From Bacteroidota bacterium (GTDB taxonomy: Bacteria > Bacteroidota > Ignavibacteria > Kryptoniales > JAKASW01), in NCBI GenBank assembly GCA_021825585.1, contig JAKAGT010000003.1:210184-274183 (forward strand): 64,000 nucleotides of DNA, written 5' to 3'. Numbering within the stretch: position 1 is the stretch's first letter; the number at the start of each line of letters is the position of its first letter. The translations under genes and the position numbers were made by a program. Positions 26,860-35,246 of the stretch are shown in pieces. The notes beneath the pieces are model-generated. The model saw only the letters and a program-made list of their open reading frames with translations, was not told the origin of the DNA and made no database searches.

Positions 26860-28596
26860 ATGAAAACAATGCTTACTGCGGCCACCGTAATTGCGATGGC
26901 AGCAATCTTTTGGTTGCCGGCCAGGACATTTGCCGCCGGAAACGACACGTTAGTAGTTTATGCCAACGGACCGAGCCTGGATCAGATTATCAATACGGAT
27001 ACGACAGGCACAGGGGCACAGGCCCACAGTGTTTACGAGCTGGTCTCGCTCGACACGACTTATCTGTTTACAGGCGCAATAACTCCGAGGTCTCAGCAGT
27101 TCACCATCATCGGTGTCCTCGGCTCTAACGGCAGGCCCCCATGTATCCAGCCGGGTCTCCTTCAAAGCGGATCATTGGCCGGAACTTTCTGCACGATAAG
27201 CAAGGCGGGGTCGAATGTTCTGATAAAGAACATCTATTTCTTCGGGAGAGGCCCCAACGATGCATGGGTTGGAAATCCATTGATTACCGTGCCGTCCGAT
27301 TCGACAAGATTACATCTTGACAGCCTCGTTGTTGATGAAGTCCACGGCACAACCGTTACCTATACCGGGGTACATGACATCTTCTATTTCACGAACTCAA
27401 AGTACAGGAATGACGTTTGGCCGAACAATTTCACTTCTCCCGGTTTGGTAAACCCTGCCTACCCGACTTCAAATCCCTGCGATACCTGCGTTGTCGACGG
27501 CAACACATTCTTCTGTCACGAGGGGTCTGTGGCGGGAATCGGCCCACTGTCGAAATACCTGGAAGTAGACCACAATAGCTTCGTATACAACTTCGAATAT
27601 CCGGTGGGAAATTACTACTTCCAATATCTCACAAACGAAAAAATAGAGAACAATATCTTCTACGGCACTTATGCAGCAGGCGTAACGATTCCGAGATATC
27701 ACTCGACCCATGTCACTCCTGTGCAGCCTGTTGGGATCGTAGAAATGGATACGCTTACCTTGGCTGAAGCGAAGCAGTTCGATCCGGCGGACTCTTCGAA
27801 TCCAAACGTAAGAATGCTCGCGGAAGCGAAACGAATTGCGGTTATCAGGGACAACGTTTTCTTTGAGCCGGCCGCGATCGACAGCTTCTGGACCGCATGG
27901 GACGATACGGCGCACGGCACCGACTCTCTTATTACGCCAAGTCTTATGAGCGCCGAAACTGATACCATGTTCGCTCATCCTTCTCTTTGGCCCGGTTACC
28001 AGTCATCAGGAAATCTTATTGGAGTCGACCCTGGCTTCGGATCGTCGTTCCAGAGCGTGCTGCAGAGTAGTTCAACTCCAGGTGTGGTAAGTTTGCAGCA
28101 ATTCATCACCGAAGTATGGACAGCGAAGATTAAGACCGACGAATGGGGATACCAGAAGCAGACTGTGTCCGGGAGTAATTGGATCCCCCAGTGGCCGCTT
28201 CCGGAGACGGCAGACATGCAGTATAAGAACGCCACAGTCAAGTCAAACAGCACGGACGGACTTCCTTGCGGTGACCCTTCATGGTTCGGCATGACCGTTA
28301 CGGCGGTCAACCAGATGCCGGCGTCAGTTGCGACAACGTTCAACCTTGGTAACAACTACCCCAATCCGTTCAACCCATCAACCGTTATCAATGTCAGCCT
28401 TGCAAGAAGCGGAATGATGAGTCTGAAGATATACAACGTATTGGGCGAGCTCGTGAAGGTAGTGGACCAGGGGTATAAGGCACCCGGCGCCTATACGTAC
28501 GATGTGAACATGAACAACTTTGCCAGTGGAGTCTATTTCTACACCCTAAGGCAGGGTTCTAGTTTCATGGCAAAGAAAATGATTCTCCTTAAGTGA
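26860..28596 (+). CDS. Right-handed beta-helix-like surface protein with T9SS tail (copy 2)
   Basis: A 578-residue paralogue of the protein at 14008 with the same order of elements: signal peptide (FWLPARTFAAG), SLDQIINTDTTGTGAQAHSV, beta-helix-like repeats (VVDGNTFFCHEGS, YLEVDHNSFVYNF, KIENNIFYGTY, AVIRDNVFFEPAA), the conserved KTDEWGYQKQTVSG...IPQWPLPETADMQYKNATVK segment and a T9SS tail from NYPNPFNPSTVINV to AKKMILLK. ATG 26860 has GGAGGAG seven bases upstream; the frame is open from 26785. Both copies sit directly behind a TonB receptor, which argues for a shared job in binding or trimming the imported glycan at the surface. Confidence 0.8.
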   Translation: MKTMLTAATVIAMAAIFWLPARTFAAGNDTLVVYANGPSLDQIINTDTTGTGAQAHSVYELVSLDTTYLFTGAITPRSQQFTIIGVLGSNGRPPCIQPGLLQSGSLAGTFCTISKAGSNVLIKNIYFFGRGPNDAWVGNPLITVPSDSTRLHLDSLVVDEVHGTTVTYTGVHDIFYFTNSKYRNDVWPNNFTSPGLVNPAYPTSNPCDTCVVDGNTFFCHEGSVAGIGPLSKYLEVDHNSFVYNFEYPVGNYYFQYLTNEKIENNIFYGTYAAGVTIPRYHSTHVTPVQPVGIVEMDTLTLAEAKQFDPADSSNPNVRMLAEAKRIAVIRDNVFFEPAAIDSFWTAWDDTAHGTDSLITPSLMSAETDTMFAHPSLWPGYQSSGNLIGVDPGFGSSFQSVLQSSSTPGVVSLQQFITEVWTAKIKTDEWGYQKQTVSGSNWIPQWPLPETADMQYKNATVKSNSTDGLPCGDPSWFGMTVTAVNQMPASVATTFNLGNNYPNPFNPSTVINVSLARSGMMSLKIYNVLGELVKVVDQGYKAPGAYTYDVNMNNFASGVYFYTLRQGSSFMAKKMILLK

Positions 28597-28609
28597 TTAC
28601 AACTGGGTC

Positions 28610-28643
28610 TGGCGGGAGAGCTGCACTTGTAGCAATCCCGCCA
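28610..28643 (+). terminator. Hairpin after beta-helix copy 2
   Basis: TGGCGGGA (28610-28617) pairs with TCCCGCCA (28636-28643), and inside it GCTGCA pairs with TGTAGC, giving a long interrupted stem 14 bases after the stop codon. No T-run. Confidence 0.55.
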
Positions 28644-28733
28644 AGTCCCGGTGATGTAATAGCATGAATATCCGAAGTAAACGTAACTGAGGATAACGGA
28701 AGTGGTTCTGTCTAAGAGCCTAATAAGTCGAAC

Positions 28734-28768
28734 GTGAGAAACGGGAAGGCAACCGCCCTTTGTCTCAC
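28734..28768 (+). other. Second hairpin upstream of RCC1 gene
   Basis: GTGAGA (28734-28739) pairs with TCTCAC (28763-28768), with GGG/CCC pairing inside. It lies 40 bases before the next ATG, in the leader of the RCC1 gene, so it may affect mRNA stability or translation. Function unknown. Confidence 0.35.
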
Positions 28769-28807
28769 CCCTTTTAACGAGAATACAAAAGGTGGACTGG
28801 TGTTGTG

Positions 28808-31498
28808 ATGAGAGGTACCGATAATTTAATAAAGGGTCCGAATCGTGGCCAAATAGCGATAATTGAGGCTATCTTAGTCACAATAGGTTTATTGGGCAAC
28901 CCGCTGTTTGCTCAGCAAGTTTATTCATCATCGGGCTCGTTCGCTTCATACGCGACAGACTCGACCGGGAATCTCTATGTATGGGGAGAGGACGAGTATC
29001 TCCATCCTATAGCGACAACCATGACCGCCCAGGATCTAACACCGGTGCGCGTTGCGTTTCCGAACGGTGTCACTAAGTGGATCTCCGCAGCTGCCGGACA
29101 TTTCCATAGCCTGGCGCTTGGTAACGACGGAAACGTTTATTCCTGGGGTTACAACGCGTCCGGCCAGTTGGGCAACGGCGACACTCTGAATTCCGACACA
29201 CCTGTGAAGGTTGAGCTGCCGGCCGGAGTATCTGCGACGGCGATCGCATGCGGATATGATCATAGCCTTGCCATCGGAAACGACGGAAATGTTTATGCGT
29301 GGGGTGATAACAGCGATGGACAATTGGGCAATGGGTTTACCACTAATTCAGATATTCCAGTGAAAGTCAATTTGCCGGGCGGATTTGTCCCTGCGCAAAT
29401 ATGTGCATCATGGAACTACAGTTTCGCCGTCGGAGCCGACGGGAGTCTCTATGCGTGGGGTACAGATGGCCAGGGACAGTTAGGTCTTGGGAATACGACG
29501 AATCAGCTGTTGCCGGTCAAGGTTCCCCTTCCGCAGGGAGTGACAAAATGGATAGCGGTATACGGCGGGATATATTTCGCGGTTGCGATTGGGAATGACG
29601 GAAACCTGTATGCTTGCGGATACAACACCTACGGTCAGTTAGGAAACGGCACGACGAACAATTCGGCGACGTTTGTGAAAGTAAACATGCCGAGCGACGT
29701 CACCGGATGGAACGAAGTGGCTTGCGTCGGAAGTTCAGTATTGGCGATAGCGAACAACGACACGCTTTATTCATGGGGGTACGGTGGCGAAGGAGAGATG
29801 GGAAACGGAACCGGAGGCACAGCAGCCGTAGTTAACAGTGCACCCGTTAAAGTCGCCTTGCCTGCTGGCGTGAGGGCCAGGGCCATCGCCGGAGAGAGAT
29901 TCGACGGCTTAGCCGTCGGGAGCGACGATTACTATTATGCGTGGGGGCAGGGGTCTGAAGGAGAATTGGGAAATGGCACGAATACCGGATCGTACGTGCC
30001 TGTGAAGGTTTACGGGCTGGTACAGGTTGCTCCAGGGATACCGGTTCCTATGTCGCCTGCAAATGGCGCTTTGAATCAGCCGACGAGTCTTACCTTGAAA
30101 TGGTCCCAGGCCCCAGATGCCGTCGGATATCAGTGTCAATTATCAACCGATTCGTCTTTCACGAGCGATATTATTGTGAACGATTCAACTTTGACGGATA
30201 CGACCAAAAACGTCATCGGACTTGGAGGCAGCACCAAATATTATTGGAGAGTACGGTCTTACAACAACGGGGTCTTCAGCGAATATTCCTCTGTTGATAC
30301 CTTTGCTACTTTAAATCAACCGCCGGCGGTGCCCACGATTATATCGCCTGTCAACAATGCGATGAACCAACCGGCTATTGATACATTGAGATGCAGCACG
30401 GCCAGCGGGGCGTTGAAATATCACTGGGAGGTATCAACCACTCTGTCTTTCACAAGCTTAATCATAAACGACTCAACCACGGACACGATAAGGATAGTGA
30501 CCCTTACCGGAGGAGAAAAATACTATTGGCAGGTGAGTGCAGTCAATCCGACCGGCCCCAGTGCATTTGCAGGTCCCGATTCATTTACGGTAATGGCCGT
30601 ACCGGCAGAGGCACCGGTACTCCTGGTGCCCGGGAACAACGCCGACAGCCAGCGTGCTGATACTCTGGTCTTGAAATGGAATCAGGTTGCAGCAGCTTCA
30701 GGATATGAATGTCAACTTTCGACGAGCCTTTCGTTTTCTTCGCTTGTGTTTACCAAAGATTCTACGACCGGTACCACGTTTGTGGCGACAGGACTGCAAA
30801 ATCTCCAAAAGTATTACTGGCGTGTGCGTGCTTTAAATATCGGAGGGACGACTCCATTCTCGGCAGCGGACTCTTTCACGACCGTGACCGCTGCACCACC
30901 TCGACCACACCTCCTCTCGCCCTTTCAGCAGGCATCCGTTCCACGGAAATCAACTTTCGAGTGGGATTCGTCGGCATCTGCCATTAGCTACGATCTCCAG
31001 GTCTCCGCAGACAATGAGTTTATTACCATAGTGGTTGACACGACAGTTGCAGATACGTGCATCCGGCTAACGACGATATTGGAACCGGGTGCACAGTACT
31101 ACTGGCGCGTCAATGCAACCAACGTAGGCGGGACGAGCGCTTACTCGGCTGTGGGAGGTTTTACCACCGGTACCGGTATTGACGCGATCAATGAAGCAAG
31201 CGGAATCCCGAAGGAATTCAAACTTTTTCAAAACTATCCGAATCCCTTCAACCCGGCTACGGTAATACAATACGATGTGCCAAAGACATCCGAGGTTACG
31301 ATAGTAGTGTATGACGTCACTGGCAGGGAAGTTGCGACACTCGTAGACGCGAAGCAAGCTGCCGGGAGATACACGGTGCAGTTTAACGGCTCTAAGTTTG
31401 CCACCGGCATGTATTTCTTCAGGCTTGTGGCGAGTCCCATCGAGCCGATGACTGCAGGTGCCTACGTGAAGACGCTGAAGATGATGATGATAAAATAA
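28808..31498 (+). CDS. RCC1-repeat and fibronectin-III surface protein with T9SS tail
   Basis: An 896-residue secreted protein. Residues about 40-405 hold seven RCC1-type beta-propeller repeats (typical unit: YSWGYNASGQLGNG followed by PVKVELPAGV). Residues about 410-800 hold four fibronectin-III-like modules (KWSQAPDAVGYQCQLS, YYWRVRSYN; STSLSFSSLVF, YYWRVRALN; YDLQVSADNEF, YYWRVNATN). A T9SS tail begins at NYPNPFNPATVIQYDV and ends LKMMMIK. ATG 28808 follows AAAGGTGG; a GTG three bases earlier is in frame. No catalytic domain is seen; it is probably a surface binding/adhesin protein carried within the glycan locus. Confidence 0.85.
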   Translation: MRGTDNLIKGPNRGQIAIIEAILVTIGLLGNPLFAQQVYSSSGSFASYATDSTGNLYVWGEDEYLHPIATTMTAQDLTPVRVAFPNGVTKWISAAAGHFHSLALGNDGNVYSWGYNASGQLGNGDTLNSDTPVKVELPAGVSATAIACGYDHSLAIGNDGNVYAWGDNSDGQLGNGFTTNSDIPVKVNLPGGFVPAQICASWNYSFAVGADGSLYAWGTDGQGQLGLGNTTNQLLPVKVPLPQGVTKWIAVYGGIYFAVAIGNDGNLYACGYNTYGQLGNGTTNNSATFVKVNMPSDVTGWNEVACVGSSVLAIANNDTLYSWGYGGEGEMGNGTGGTAAVVNSAPVKVALPAGVRARAIAGERFDGLAVGSDDYYYAWGQGSEGELGNGTNTGSYVPVKVYGLVQVAPGIPVPMSPANGALNQPTSLTLKWSQAPDAVGYQCQLSTDSSFTSDIIVNDSTLTDTTKNVIGLGGSTKYYWRVRSYNNGVFSEYSSVDTFATLNQPPAVPTIISPVNNAMNQPAIDTLRCSTASGALKYHWEVSTTLSFTSLIINDSTTDTIRIVTLTGGEKYYWQVSAVNPTGPSAFAGPDSFTVMAVPAEAPVLLVPGNNADSQRADTLVLKWNQVAAASGYECQLSTSLSFSSLVFTKDSTTGTTFVATGLQNLQKYYWRVRALNIGGTTPFSAADSFTTVTAAPPRPHLLSPFQQASVPRKSTFEWDSSASAISYDLQVSADNEFITIVVDTTVADTCIRLTTILEPGAQYYWRVNATNVGGTSAYSAVGGFTTGTGIDAINEASGIPKEFKLFQNYPNPFNPATVIQYDVPKTSEVTIVVYDVTGREVATLVDAKQAAGRYTVQFNGSKFATGMYFFRLVASPIEPMTAGAYVKTLKMMMIK

Positions 31499-31564
31499 TC
31501 AGAGTGCAGCTCTTTCGGATCTTCATAGATGAGTTGCAGACTTTCCGACTGGAGATAAACAGAG

Positions 31565-33529
31565 ATGAATAAGTCATCGAGAATTTTGAAAATAGCGGTC
31601 TTACTTGGAGTGGCGGTTGTCATGACAGCCCACGCATATGCCGGCACACCTGCCCCTCCTCCTCCGCAGGGCATGGTCAATCTCGTACAGGGAAGGTCAT
31701 ATACCATAACCCCGCTTGTCTCGATACAATACTCATTCGCATCCGGCGAAGCCAACTACTACACGCCGGGAGCCCTCACCGACGGGCAAATTGCTTCTTC
31801 AGTCGCCTACAGTGACCCTGCATGGCAGGGGTATACCCGCGGCGGAGCGCGAAGCGTCGTTATCGATATGGGGCAGGTAAACACCGTGCACCAGATGCAG
31901 GAAAGATTTCTGCACTATCCTTCGGCCGGGATATACTTTCCGAGAACTGTCACTTATTCACTGTCTATGAACGATACCGACTGGTCCATTGTGGGGATAG
32001 TAAGCTCATCCATTCCTCTGACCACTACCACGAATGAGACACAGACTTATACGGTATCAGGACTCGACTATCAGGCGAGATATGTGAAGATGACTTTCAC
32101 GGTGGACGTAAACGTATTCGCCGACGAGTTTCAGGTGTTCGGCGACTCAGGTGTCGTCGACAACGCAACGGTTCCAAAGATTACACCTCCGGTTACCTAT
32201 CCGAACGCGTACCTTGCACCCGGCTCTCCACAGGTCGGCGGAATCAGGGACATGGTTCTCATTCCGAACGGCTACTATGCCGCGAATCCCGCAATTGAAA
32301 ACAATACAGTATCCCAGCTGATCCCTTACGTCGGCTACCAATCGGTCTCCGGTGCAATAACTGATTTCATGTTCGATGCAGTCCTGTTTACTCCGTACGG
32401 AGGCGCGCCCTCGGGCGGAAATTACGGCGATAACCTCTCTACCCCAACCAACCTGTCCGACTGGGAGTATTACCTCGACAATACATTCTCGCCGACTTAT
32501 AACCTCGCCGCACTGGATAGCGCCACAGCGATTGTCAAAAAGGATTTGAACGACCCCGGTTACAAAGAGAAAGTGGAAATCGCCATACCTTACCCGAGTC
32601 CCGCTGAAACCAATTTCGGCACCATCAACGGAGTCCAGGAAAACCTTTCGAATCTCAGCGCCCAGGAGCAGGTCCTATCATGGTACGTCGATCAGGTGTT
32701 GAGCAGGTGGGATTCGGCGGGCTACGCCAACCTGGATCTGGCCGGATTTTACTGGTACAGCGAGAGCGCGGGCTTCACGGTCAACGACAGCGAAACAGCT
32801 ATGCTGAATTTCATAGCCAACTATATCGTAGGCAAGGGCAAGGTGCTGGATTGGATTCCCTTCAAGGATGCAAGCGGGTTTGCGGATTGGAGCACACTTG
32901 GATTTGACGGAGCTTGGATGCAGCCGAACTATTCGTTCAGCAATTATCCGCCACAGGAACTGGCCGAGACGGCGGATGCGTGCAAGAAGCTCGGAATGGG
33001 TATCGAAATTGAGATTCACTGGAATGCGCTCACAGATTCCACGCTCAGGGATAAATATTATGCGTATCTCGATTACGGCGTTACAAAGGGGTACATGACC
33101 GGAGCCAGTCACGCCTATTATCAGAATTCAGGACCGGGTACTTTCTATACATGTGCCGAGAGTACGAACCCGACACTTCGTGCAATCTACGATGCGACGT
33201 ATCAATTCATAAAGGGAACTTACCAGGTACCGACGGCCGTGGAAGAAATTCCCGGTACACTCCCTGAAAAGTTCAACCTGAGTAACAACTATCCTAATCC
33301 ATTTAACCCTACTACCACGATAAGAGTAACCCTCGGTCGAAGCGGCATGATGAGTCTTAGAGTATATAATGTACTGGGACAACTGGTTAAGGTGGTGGAC
33401 GAGGGGTACAAAGCGCCGGGAGTCTACACTTACGACGTGAACATGGACAATATGGCGAGCGGAGTTTACTTCTATCGTTTGCAGCAAGGAAACAATTTCA
33501 TGACCAAAAAGATGCTTCTCCTCAAGTGA
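31565..33529 (+). CDS. DUF4855 protein with discoidin-like N-terminus and T9SS tail (copy C)
   Basis: A 654-residue paralogue of copy A: signal peptide, APPPPQGMVNLVQGRSYTI, F5/8-type-C-like domain (GGARSVVIDMGQVNTVHQMQ...ADEFQVFG), DUF4855 domain (MVLIPNGYY, DFMFDAVLF, VEIAIPYPSP, LAGFYWYSESAGF with E400, VLDWIPFKDASGFADWSTLG, GMGIEIEIHWNAL with E481/E483) and a T9SS tail from NYPNPFNPTTTIRV to TKKMLLLK. The tail resembles those of the beta-helix proteins (SLRVYNVLGQLVKVVDEGYK) far more than that of copy A, implying tail exchange. SD is weak (GGAGATAAACAGAG). The stop codon lies at the apparent 5' edge of the group II intron. Confidence 0.88.
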   Translation: MNKSSRILKIAVLLGVAVVMTAHAYAGTPAPPPPQGMVNLVQGRSYTITPLVSIQYSFASGEANYYTPGALTDGQIASSVAYSDPAWQGYTRGGARSVVIDMGQVNTVHQMQERFLHYPSAGIYFPRTVTYSLSMNDTDWSIVGIVSSSIPLTTTTNETQTYTVSGLDYQARYVKMTFTVDVNVFADEFQVFGDSGVVDNATVPKITPPVTYPNAYLAPGSPQVGGIRDMVLIPNGYYAANPAIENNTVSQLIPYVGYQSVSGAITDFMFDAVLFTPYGGAPSGGNYGDNLSTPTNLSDWEYYLDNTFSPTYNLAALDSATAIVKKDLNDPGYKEKVEIAIPYPSPAETNFGTINGVQENLSNLSAQEQVLSWYVDQVLSRWDSAGYANLDLAGFYWYSESAGFTVNDSETAMLNFIANYIVGKGKVLDWIPFKDASGFADWSTLGFDGAWMQPNYSFSNYPPQELAETADACKKLGMGIEIEIHWNALTDSTLRDKYYAYLDYGVTKGYMTGASHAYYQNSGPGTFYTCAESTNPTLRAIYDATYQFIKGTYQVPTAVEEIPGTLPEKFNLSNNYPNPFNPTTTIRVTLGRSGMMSLRVYNVLGQLVKVVDEGYKAPGVYTYDVNMDNMASGVYFYRLQQGNNFMTKKMLLLK

Positions 33530-33718
33530 GTGCCAAGATAAACTGTCCTGATTCCACCTTGGTGAGACGTGCAGAAGGCACTCCACGTCAAGTCCCAAGT
33601 GGCGCCTTTGGCGCCATAGCGAGGAGTCGGTATGAGTTTGGAAACGGACTTATGCTAAGCGACTCGACAACGTAGTCAAGAAAAAGGACGCAATCCAAAA
33701 TGCCAGGTCGTAATTAGA

Positions 33719-34783
33719 ATGAACGCAAAGGTAGCCTCGAAAAGATCAAAGAGAGATGGACGAGTCCCTATTTTATGGACGAAGTCAGAACCTGTGACTA
33801 AGGACAGAGAAAAGGCGGTCATAGACATCTCCGGGGTGTTAGCGACGACATGGCAAGAAAACAGGACGGGACTTGGGAAGCCCTCGCCGACCTCAAAGGA
33901 AGGAAAGCCGATGAGAGAAGTGCCTTCATATAAGGAAACGAAGTCGAAGGGAGTTGGCAGGTGCCGTTTACGGCATGCCGTATCATACATGAAATATAAT
34001 GTTGGAACGGCAATGGCGGAAGAGACCGCAGTACCTGAGAGAGCCTATGAAAATAGGAAGGAGAGAAGGGTCTCAACTGAAGGACAAGCGACTGAGGGAA
34101 CGAAGGAGAGTGCATTGCGGAAGCTATCAAGCACGGAATGGCTTCGGGAGTTCCAGCGGAAGCTGCATGAAAAGGCAAAAGCGGAGCCGAAGTTCCGCTT
34201 CCACAGTCCGTATGATAAGACATATCGTACAGAAGTGATAGAAGAGGCGTATCGCAGAGCCAAAGCCAATGGCGGAGCGAGCGGGATAGACGGAGAGACC
34301 TTCGAGGATGTTGAGAAGAGAGGAGTAGCCGAATATCTGAGAGAACTTCGGGAACAGATGAAGGGACGTAGTTACAAGCCCCAGCCGGTGAGACGAGTAT
34401 ATATACCGAAGGCGAATGGGAAGAAACGCCCGTTAGGGATACCGACCATTCGGGACCGGATTGTGCAAACGGCGTTCTTGTTGATACTGGAACCTATATT
34501 CGAGGCGGACTTTGCCGAGACGAGTTATGGGTTCAGACCGAAGAGAAGTGCGCACGATGCGGTGCGGGAGATATACAAATACCTGCGCGGTTGGGTTGGA
34601 TACTATCGTGTTGGACACGCATCAGAAACGTTCCGTCAGCTGGCTCAATTTGTGAATAAGCGAGTCCGGCATGTCATCTGGCGACGCAAAGGAAGACGTG
34701 GATATGGTTGGGAGAAAGTAAGCTCTGACTATATTTACGGAACGCTCGGTCTATACTATGACTACCGCGTTGCACCGCTATGA
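33719..34783 (+). pseudogene. Group II intron reverse transcriptase/maturase, middle deleted
   Basis: The 354-residue frame starts with an intron-type N-terminal region and reverse transcriptase blocks 0-2: GGASGIDGETFEDVE, VRRVYIPKANGKKRPLGIPTIRDRIVQ, LEPIFEADFAETSYGFRPKRSAHDAV. After 'REIYKYL' it jumps to the C-terminal maturase (domain X/GIIM) signature RGWVGYYRVGHASETFRQLAQFVNKRVRHVIWRR, ending YDYRVAPL. The RT core with the catalytic YADD box, normally 150-200 residues, is absent while the frame is kept. Such a protein could not reverse transcribe; residual RNA-binding or splicing help is conceivable but unlikely given the damaged domain V. Confidence 0.88.
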
Positions 34784-34809
34784 CCATGATATGCTATGTT
34801 CTTCAGGAA

Positions 34810-34884
34810 AGCCGTATGAGGGAAAACTTCATGTCCCGTCAGCATTTATTTATATGTCGGGATGCCGCAAGGCGGCATACGGTT
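34810..34884 (+). ncRNA. Group II intron domain V interrupted by a 44-nt hairpin insert
   Basis: AGCCGTATGAGG-GAAA-ACTTCATG (34810-34833) and TACGGTT (34878-34884) are the two halves of a typical bacterial domain V (AGCCGTA pairs with TACGGTT, GAAA tetraloop). Between them lie 44 extra bases (34834-34877) containing the perfect hairpin TGCCGC-AAG-GCGGCA and a weaker CCCG...CGGG hairpin. Removing the insert restores an uninterrupted domain V. Confidence 0.55.
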
Positions 34885-34950
34885 TGACGAGGGTTCAATG
34901 AGAAACGGAGTGATGGTCGGTGCCGCTCAATTATTCATAGTGGTATGTGG

Positions 34951-35046
34951 CATGGCGCAAGGCGCTCACTTGAGCGAGACACTCGCTTGAGCCGATCAAA
35001 AATCACATCGTGTGATGTTCGGCTTCCCGAACGTCCTGTTCGGGAA
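34951..35046 (+). repeat. Cluster of short hairpins downstream of the intron
   Basis: Four small inverted repeats follow each other: GGCGC-AAG-GCGCT (34954-34966), GAGCGAG...CTCGCT (about 34972-34988), ATCACA-TCG-TGTGAT (35002-35016) and TTCCCGAAC-GTCCT-GTTCGGGAA (35024-35046, 9-bp perfect stem). They separate the intron from a small reading frame. They could be terminators or palindromic repeat debris. Confidence 0.5.
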
Positions 35047-35061
35047 AAGGAGAGAAACAAA

Positions 35062-35187
35062 ATGGGCTCACATGACCTGCACACCACCGCGCTCTTGTCC
35101 TACTCTACAAAGGTAATTCTAAAGTGGCGGACAGGAGACCGGGTCCGGGATGATACCCAGACCCGGCTCCGTCCGGATTATCTTTAG
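35062..35187 (+). CDS. Possible 41-residue small protein, unknown
   Basis: ATG 35062 is preceded by AAAGGAG (35047-35053) at a good distance and the frame encodes 41 residues (MGSHDLHTTALLSYSTKVIL...). The second half overlaps a terminator-like hairpin at 35139-35166, and no family resemblance was seen. The ribosome site is the only positive evidence; it may be part of a leader for the downstream phosphoesterase. Confidence 0.2.
   Translation: MGSHDLHTTALLSYSTKVILKWRTGDRVRDDTQTRLRPDYL
35139..35166 (+). terminator. Hairpin upstream of phosphoesterase gene
   Basis: CCGGGTC (35139-35145) pairs with GACCCGG (35160-35166), a perfect 7-bp stem with a 14-base loop that can itself pair GGG/CCC. It lies 81 bases before the phosphoesterase start. 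No T-run. Confidence 0.4.
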
Positions 35188-35246
35188 CAACAGATCCACT
35201 GTTTTCAAGTAGATGAGATACGTCCAAACCCGGGAGGGAAAATAAA

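Larger units (their letters stand above)
33530..34930 (+). mobile_element. Group II intron remnant (approximate limits)
   Basis: The stretch between the DUF4855 copy C stop and about 34930 holds structured RNA-like sequence (perfect hairpin TGGCGCC-TTT-GGCGCCA at 33600-33616), an intron-encoded reverse transcriptase/maturase frame and a domain-V-like segment. GTGCC/GTGAG at 33526-33534 is a possible 5' edge but the exact boundaries cannot be fixed by eye. The protein lacks its catalytic core and domain V carries an insert, so the intron is almost certainly dead. Confidence 0.65.

Noticed and set aside
11021..28596. Classical SusC/SusD polysaccharide utilisation pair
   Set aside because: The receptors are present, but no SusD-like protein (TPR-rich lipoprotein) follows either; the neighbours are beta-helix T9SS proteins.
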